Positions 57,200-64,000 of a DNA stretch of 64,000 bases are shown here, piece after piece. Source of the DNA: Lojkania enalia (Eukaryota; Ascomycota; Dothideomycetes; Pleosporales); contig ML986590.1 in NCBI GenBank assembly GCA_010094045.1, positions 291,040-355,039 of the forward strand, read 5' to 3'. A model generated the notes under the pieces. It was not told the origin of the DNA. It did not search any database and worked only from the letters and a program-made list of their open reading frames with translations. How positions within the stretch are numbered: position 1 is the first letter of the stretch; every line of letters starts with the position of its first letter. A program made the position numbers and the translations under genes.

Positions 57200-58623
57200 C
57201 TACTTAATATAATCTCTTAAGAACTTTCTTAATATAGATAGTATATATCGCCTCGTCTTTAGAGTAGATAAGAATATTATCTAGGTAAGTAATATAGAAG
57301 TTATCTAGGTAGTCGATTAGTATATTATTTATATAGCGTTAGTAAGTTGCTGGGCTGTTATACAATCTAAAAGGTAGAACTTTATATTATAGGTTCTATA
57401 TTAAGTCTAAAAGGTAGTATATTCCTTAGAATTAGAATCTATTCTAATCTTATTAAAGGCTGCGCAAATATTAAACTTAGTAAAAATTGCTACCTTAATA
57501 GACCTAGATAAGAGTTTATCTATATATAGTATTAGATATACGTTCTTATAGGTAAGAGTATTAAGTTTATAATAATCTACGCAGATATATAGGTTACTAT
57601 TAAATTTATAGATATAAAGGATTAGAAATATAAAAGAGTTCCAACTCTACTTAATATACCTATACTATAGATTATCTATAATATACTTTTTAGTTGCTTC
57701 TAACTCCTTAATATTCTACTTATATAACAGGCTATAACTATTAGAGAGGGGTTCTGTAAGAATAATCTTATAATTATAAAGGTAGTATTCTAGTAATTAA
57801 TAAGCCGCAGTTTTACTAAATATATTCTAATATCTATAATATTTAGATAGTAATTAGAGATTTACTAGTACTTTATTTTTAACCTTATCTTCTAGCTCTA
57901 GGGCTTACTTATCTTTAATTAGCCGCTCGATTTTATATAGAGACGTAGAGAAAAACTCGTTCTCTTTCCTCTTTATATTAAAGTAGAAAGTATTAGCTAA
58001 GATAAGAGTAATAATAGGAGAATAGACTTTCTTCAGATTAGATTCGGACTTTATTATATACAGGCGTATAAGAGCTCTAAGCTTATTTAGACTGTAAGCT
58101 ATAAGAAACTAATATAGTTTTAGTAGTCTTAGTAGACTCTTAATATAATAGATAGTTAGACTATAAAACTACTAATACTAGTTCTTTTCCTATAGAGCGT
58201 CGCGTTACTGGATATCTAGCTCTACCTCCTTATTATATGCTAGCTAAGTTAATTATATAAGAAGAGGAGGTAAAGGATTATAAGTAGTAGGATATTTAGA
58301 GGGCTATATAATCTAATTCTTATCTATATCTAGCTAGAGTTAAAAACAATATAACTATTTAATACTAATAATACAATCCTAAGTACCTAAATCTATAATA
58401 ATAAATAGGTAGTTTTAGATAGTTCTCCTATTAATTTGTAGGTATAAGTAGATATACTAATTAACTAGAGTTTAGATTCGGTCCTGAAAACCTTTAATAG
58501 TAATTTTAAAGGGTAAGCATTATATTAATATATATAAAGCTTAGGAGAGTAATCTAGCTATTGTAAAATTAAGGAATAAGAAGCTTTAGGCGCTAGTATT
58601 AATAAGGGCGTTTAGTTATATAC

Positions 58624-58748
58624 TATTACGGCTAAGCTATTTATAGTTAGCCTCTTAGCAGGTCTAGAGATATATATATAGCATGTCTCGCATTTCTAGT
58701 TAATAGACGTAGTTTTCTAATCCTTATTAGAGCTAGCTAGCTCTAATA
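58624..58748 (+). repeat. 5' LTR of Copia-2
   Basis: 125 bp, TATTACGGCTAAG...CTCTAATA, with RIP-altered ends. Confidence 0.9.
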
Positions 58749-60334
58749 GTTATAAGCCTAGAAGCCCTTTAACTATTACTACGTTCTATATAGATAGACT
58801 AGAGCTAATTAATATAAGTTTAGTTAATTATATCTCGTTTATTAAGACTTTAGTTACCTTAACGTTACTAGGCTAGCTAAGAAGCTAGAGAGCTTAGAAC
58901 TAGTTATAGTAGAGACCTTAATAGATTAACGCGATATAGTATATTAAAAAGATAATAGAATTAGACCTACTTATTACTAAGGCTACGGTTATTCTTAATA
59001 AGCTAGAGTACTAGACGTAGTAGCTGTTTCTACGGAAGGATAGCACGGACCGGAACCAGCTCTAGAAATACGTAGACCCAGACCTTAGTAAGGAGCTAGT
59101 CTTTTAACTAGACGCTAAAAAGCCGATTAAGAAGTAGTTTGGAGATTTCTACAGGACAGATAGTAATACTAAAGCAGTAGATACTAAAGTAGATATTATA
59201 GATCTAACTAATTAAGAATTAGTAAGATATAAAGTCTAGTATAGGACGTATAGCTACAGTAAGGCGTAATAGCTGTAGAAAGAGAAGGCTCTTAGGGAAT
59301 TCACGCAGGAGATATCGAGGATAATAGTAGCTTAATATATCTATCTAATTGTAGACTGTAAGACTATATATAATTAACTATAGACTTTTAAGAAGCATCT
59401 CTACTTAAGTAAAGCTAAGCGCAGTATATAGCTGCAGGCTTAATACTAGATACTTAAGATATAACTAAGAAAGAAGAACCTAGATACCTAGTTTAAGGAT
59501 TAACTTAAAATAACGCGCGTTATAAGTCTAATAAGTATACTAGAAGTATAGGGGAATTAAACTTAGTAGGACTTTATTCTCGCAGTTAAGAGCTTAGACA
59601 ATAGCTAGGTAGTAAATAAACTATCGCTGCTTATTAAGTCTAAAGTAGATAATAGGCTATATATAAGTATCTTAGACCTGGTAGTATAGTATACGTTATA
59701 CTATCGTCGTACTAGACTAGTTATATTAGAGTTAAAGATGTTCGTAACGCTTAGTATTATACTATAGTAACTACAGCAGTCGTAGTAGACTAACAGCAGC
59801 CAGAAACCTTAGCAATTAAAATAGATAGTCTACTTCTACGAAAATAGTTATAAATTCGAGTAGTATCTATATATTAACTCAGTACTACACTTATTAGGCT
59901 AGCAGCCAGATTAAGATATTAAGTAGAGATTCTAAGAGCTTAGGATATTAAGATCTTCTAGGTTAAAGGTACTCTATAATACCGAGAAGCGACTAGCAGT
60001 ATTAGCAGGCTTTATAGGCTCTACGATAGTTTTAGTACTAGTACTAAGTATAATAAAAAGATGGGACAACGGGCGTTAACTATTAGGACTAGCTACAACA
60101 GCAGCTCTAAACCTAAGTTAATTAGCAAGCTCTATAGTAGCTTTAGCTCTATAGTTTAGAGCTGTACAGGCTAAGTAGTATTAGTATTAGCTATCGCTAC
60201 TTAATAGATAGATTATAGACCCTAGCTTAAATACCTATATTACTAATAGTAAGTCTTATAGCTAGAAAACGATACAGCAGTCTAAACTAGACAACTAGAA
60301 GGCAGCTTTACTATTTACTACAGCTGGGGGGGTA

Positions 60335-60459
60335 TATTATAGCTAAGCTATTTATAGTTAGCTTTTTAGCAGGTCTAGGGATATATATATAGTATATCTC
60401 GCATTTCTAGTTAATAGATATAGTTTTCCAATCCTTATTAGAGCTAGCCAGTTCTAATA
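60335..60459 (+). repeat. 3' LTR of Copia-2
   Basis: 125 bp, preceded by the polypurine tract CAGCTGGGGGGG. Confidence 0.9.
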
Positions 60460-62153
60460 TATACTAACACCTTTTAAATATAGAATAGTAGGGATTTAGA
60501 AATACTTTCCTCTAAATAAATACGATAAATCGATATTTAATAAATTGTATTTATTTAAATCTAGGATAGAGAGTTTTCTTAAGCGTTTCTATTTCCCACC
60601 TAAGAACTATCTAGATAGTACTTACTTACGTCTAAGAACTCTTCTTCCTTAATCTTCTCTTATTTAACCTCTATTTCTTATACTTTAAAGACTATATATT
60701 TATTTGCGAAGTATTCTAGTTTACTATAATTATAGTAATTATCTAGAGTAGTATACTTTTTAGGTGTAAAAGTCTTACTAGATAGTTAGAGAGTAATTGT
60801 AGTAGAATAAGGTATTAATACTAGGGTAGATTAGGGTAGTATTAGATTATAGATTACCTTAGATAAACTCTTAAAAGTCTTCTAGTACTAATCTAAATTT
60901 ATTTTAGCTACAACCTATAAGCTAATAGTTTATTTTAGAAGGTTAGAAATACTTTTCTTTTCTATATCGTAGGCTGTTAAGTAAGTAACTATAGCGTTAA
61001 AGAAGCCTTTCTATATAAGCTTAAAGCTAAGATTTAGTATCTTTAGGCTGGAGAGAATCTTATCCTATAAGTAGAAGAACTACTTAGATTAGGATACGGA
61101 TCCTCTAATAGCTGTACTAATAAAGCGAGCTTTAAAAGTTGGAAACACTTCTCTCTTATTTATTCTTAGAACCTAAAACGCCTATCATACCTCTATCTCT
61201 TTATTATCTATAATAAAATACGATTATAGAAGTAAAATTATTTCTTTAGCATTCTTAAACTAATACTAGTCTAATTTAGCTAGGTATTTTAGCTCTAAAT
61301 ACCCTTTCGTAGTACTAGAGGTATATTTCTATACTAATACTATATATATATACTCTATCTAATAGTAATCTATATTAATCTTAAGTTGGTCTAGAATTAA
61401 GGCTCGCTATTATTTAAATATAGGTTCGCTACTATCTATAAAGCTTTTAATCTTAGGCGTACGTTTAGTAAGGTAGACTTAAGGGGGCTTAAGGGTGGCC
61501 GAGAGGTTTCTTACTAGAGGAGTTATAAAAGTTTCTTAATGTATTATCAGTTCTAATTCGGTAGTTTATAGAGGTTAATCGGGACTAACAGTTCTCTATT
61601 ATATTAAGTATATAATCTCTTCTTATAAAATTGCAATTTATTCTTTAAAGGTTAGTTTACTCTAATTTCCCTCTAAATTAGATAGGTTCTTTATTACAGG
61701 CCCTATAGAGAGGGGTCTACCTATTACAGGGCCCTCTATAAAAGGTAATAGTTGTTCTATACGCGTAGATAGAAGCTTACTCTTACTATAACTTATATAT
61801 ATATTAGTTCTAGTATAGGAATTAGAAGGTAAATTATAGTTAGATATTGGCGGTTACCTCTAATTCTAATAAATTATTAGTAGTCTCCGAGTTTCTACCT
61901 AGGTATACTCTACACGGCTTTTTTAAAGGCAATTCTAATTATAGAGGATAGGAAGTTCTAAACCTAAAAACTTCGGTTAATAAGAGGTTTCTAAAATCCT
62001 ATCTAGATAACTAAATAATTTAATATAATAGTATATAAGTATTATAATTTAAACTAAATTAGGTATATTTTAGACTTAGATATAGTTAAATAAACAATTA
62101 ATACGATATTATTAAAGAGGCTATTACTAGTAGTATTAAGTTCTTCTATATAA

Positions 62154-62432
62154 TATAACAGCATAGATAAGATAATAGGTCCAAATACAGTACAAATCTA
62201 CTTAGAGGTATATAGGAGTATATAGGGGTTTAGGGACCTAGGAATTCTATTAACACCTATAGGCCTCATATAAAAGAATATAGAAGAACTACTAAGCTAC
62301 TTATAAGGGAGTATATAACTATATACGGAAGGGAAAAGGGGTAGAACTAGGGGTAGGATAAGATAAGTAAAAAGCTTTAGGATAAGGTTATATATAAAGC
62401 TTTTCGTAGAACGATTTCTTTATATCGTTATA
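62154..62432 (-). repeat. 5' LTR of Gypsy B
   Basis: 279 bp. The self-priming pair is again perfect: 62139-62151 (AGTTCTTCTATAT) against 62278-62290 (ATATAGAAGAACT). Confidence 0.9.
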
Positions 62433-62437
62433 ATAAT

Positions 62438-64000
62438 ATGCTAAGAAACTTTTACAACTCTTCTAGTAAGAAACTTCTCAGCTACCCTTAAGCCCTCTTA
62501 AACCTACTTTACTAAACGTACGCTTAAGATTAAAAGCTTTATAAATAGTAGCAAACCTATATTTAAATAATAGTAAGCCTTAATTTTAGACCGACTTAAA
62601 ATTAATATTAATTACTATCTAATAGAGTATATATATATAGCGTTAGTATAGAAATATACCTCTAGTACTATAAAAGGGTATCTAGAGTTAAAATACCTAG
62701 TTAAATTAGACTAGTATTAGTTTAAGAATACTAAAGAAATAATTTTACTTCTATAATCGTATTTTATTATAGATAATAAAGAGATAGAGGTACAATAGGC
62801 GTTTTAGGTTTTAAGGATAAATAAGGGAGAAGTATTCCTAACTTTTAAAGCTCGCTTTATTAGTACAGCTATTAGAGAATCTATATCCTAATCTAAGTAG
62901 TTCTTCTACCTATAGAATAAGATTCTCCCCAGCCTAAAGATACTAAACCTTAGCTTTAAGCTTATATAGAAAGGCTTCTTTAATGCTATAGTTGCTTACT
63001 TAACAGCCTATAATATAGAAAGAAGGAGTATTCTTAACCTTCTAAAATAAACTATTAACTTATAGGTTATAACTAAAATAAATTTAGATTAGTACCGGAA
63101 GGTTTTTAAAAGTTTATTTAAGGTAACTTACGATCTAATACTACTCTAATCTACTCTAGTATTAATACCTTATTCTACTATAATTGCTTTCTAATAATCT
63201 AGTAAGACTCCCGTACCTAAAAGGTATATAACTCTAAATAATTACTATAACTATAGTAAATTAGAATACTTTATAAACGAATATATAGTCTTTAAAGTAT
63301 AAGAGATAGAGGTTAAATAAAAGGAGATTAAGGAAGAAGAGTTTCTAGACGCAAATAAGTACCACCTAGATAGTTCTTAGGTAGGAAATAGAAACGCCTA
63401 AGAAAACTCTCTATTCTAAATTTAAGTAAGTACAATTTATTAAATATTAATTTATTATATTTATTTAGAGAAAAGTATTTCTAAATCTCTACTATTCTAT
63501 ATTTAAAAGGTGTTAGTATATAACTAAACGCCCTTATTAATACTAGCGCCTAAAGCTTCCTATTCCTTAATTCTATAGTAGCTAGATTACTCTCTTAAGC
63601 TCTATATATATTAATATAACGTTTACCCTTTAAAATTACTATTAAAGGTTTTTAGGACCGAATCTAAACCCTAGTTAATTAGTATATCTACTTACACCTA
63701 TAAATTAATAGGAGAACTATCTAAAACTACCTATTTATTATTATAGATCTAAATACTTAGAATTATATTATTAGTATTAAATAGTTATATTATTTTCAAC
63801 TCCAGCTAGATATAGATAAAAATCAGATTATATAGCCCTCTAAGTATCCTACTATTTATAATCCTTTACCTCCTCTTCTTATACAATTAACTTAGCTAGT
63901 ATATAATAAGAAGATAGAGCTAAATATCTAATAACGCAACGCTCTATAAGAAAAGAACTAGTATTAGTAGTCCTGTAGTCTAACTATCTATTATATTAAG
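62438..64000 (+). pseudogene. Gag and protease start of Gypsy C, RIP-mutated
   Basis: Plus-strand reading gives a gag protein ending in a zinc knuckle at 63240-63285 that reads NYYNYSKLEYFINEY, where the CCHC pattern NCYNCGKxGHFxxEC is expected. All three cysteines and the histidine have become Tyr. About 250 nt later ALINTSA-stop sits where retropepsins have ALIDTGAQ. The rest of pol lies outside the window. Confidence 0.75.

Larger units (their letters stand above)
58624..60459 (+). mobile_element. Copia-2, internally deleted, 1836 bp
   Basis: Plus orientation, LTRs 58624-58748 and 60335-60459 (125 bp), perfect TSD TATAC (58619-58623 and 60460-60464). The internal 1586 bp covers the gag-proximal part, then jumps near 60293 to the 3' end of the family, missing about 3.5 kb of pol. 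The junction lies where both parent sequences share GACTA. It keeps LTRs, primer site, gag region and polypurine tract, so it could once have moved with enzymes from full-length copies. Confidence 0.93.
39325..62432 (-). mobile_element. Gypsy element B with three nested insertions
   Basis: A complete element in minus orientation with LTRs at 39325-39603 and 62154-62432 (279 bp each) and perfect TSD ATAAT (39320-39324 and 62433-62437). Subtracting Gypsy A, Copia-1, Copia-2, their TSDs and the duplicated assembly segment leaves about 7.2 kb, the same as the intact-length copy A. Coding regions are riddled with stops. An RT block corresponding to that of A lies near 57255-57300. Confidence 0.93.
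38435..64000 (+). mobile_element. Gypsy element C (outer copy, runs off the window)
   Basis: Starts with a 279-bp LTR (38435-38713). Its internal sequence continues to 39324, is interrupted by Gypsy B, and resumes at 62438. The join is exact: ...GAACTA-ATAAT / ATAAT-ATGCTAAG..., matching the uninterrupted sequence in element A. It reads plus, giving gag and the start of the protease before the window ends. Its left flank AAGTT (38430-38434) is its candidate target duplication; the partner is outside the window. Same family as A and B. Confidence 0.9.

Overview
This window comes from a filamentous ascomycete fungus (Pezizomycotina). The evidence is short 45-66 nt spliceosomal introns, typical fungal gene families (HET, NB-ARC/TPR, CE15, LtrA, Sld7), and a long block of transposons mutated in the way RIP (repeat-induced point mutation) produces. 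It has two very different halves. I saw no tRNA, rRNA, CRISPR or prokaryotic feature.

The first half, 1-34.4 kb, has normal composition and carries genes. In order: ELP5 (-), a short-chain dehydrogenase with a degraded catalytic tetrad (+), a HET-domain pseudogene (-), a secreted glucuronoyl esterase of family CE15 (+), an unrecognised multi-pass membrane protein (+), a decayed Fot1/pogo DNA transposon (-), a cysteine-rich secreted EF-hand protein (+), SLD7 (+), a broken NB-ARC/TPR NLR-like gene (-), an unrecognised fungal protein with a C-terminal membrane anchor (+), a Dabb-domain protein (+), an SMP-like pseudogene (+), the divergent pair CAX4 (-) and ITT1 (+), and a low-temperature-requirement-A membrane protein (-). 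About 5.7 kb of sequence without a recognised gene follows, ending with a possible promoter, a 34-codon ORF and a 68-bp tandem duplication next to the transposon block. Conserved housekeeping genes (Elongator, replication, N-glycosylation, ubiquitin ligation) are therefore interspersed with accessory and self-recognition genes, and several of the latter are dead.

The second half, from about 34.4 kb to the end, is one nest of RIP-mutated LTR retrotransposons. I resolved it from exact LTR ends and 5-bp target-site duplications (TSDs). An outer Gypsy element C (+, starts 38435, runs off the window) contains Gypsy B (-, 39325-62432, TSD ATAAT). B contains Gypsy A (-, 42757-49949, TSD GGTAG), Copia-1 (-, 51887-57199, TSD CTACT) and an internally deleted Copia-2 (+, 58624-60459, TSD TATAC). 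A, B and C are one family: every complete LTR is exactly 279 bp, and there is a chromodomain and a predicted self-priming signal. C lies in an older, different Gypsy relic (34.4-38.4 kb, integrase on the minus strand). A 10-N gap at 41399-41408 is flanked by two identical 1550-bp copies, almost certainly an unmerged contig overlap rather than biology.

A 200-bp, un-RIPed derivative of the same Copia family sits 158 bp upstream of the CE15 start codon, with its own TSD (CCCTG). It links the two halves and preserves the LTR sequence without RIP damage. The most interesting items are this promoter insertion, the 13-nt self-priming complementarity in the Gypsy family, the 16-cysteine EF-hand protein, and the pseudogenised HET and NLR genes.
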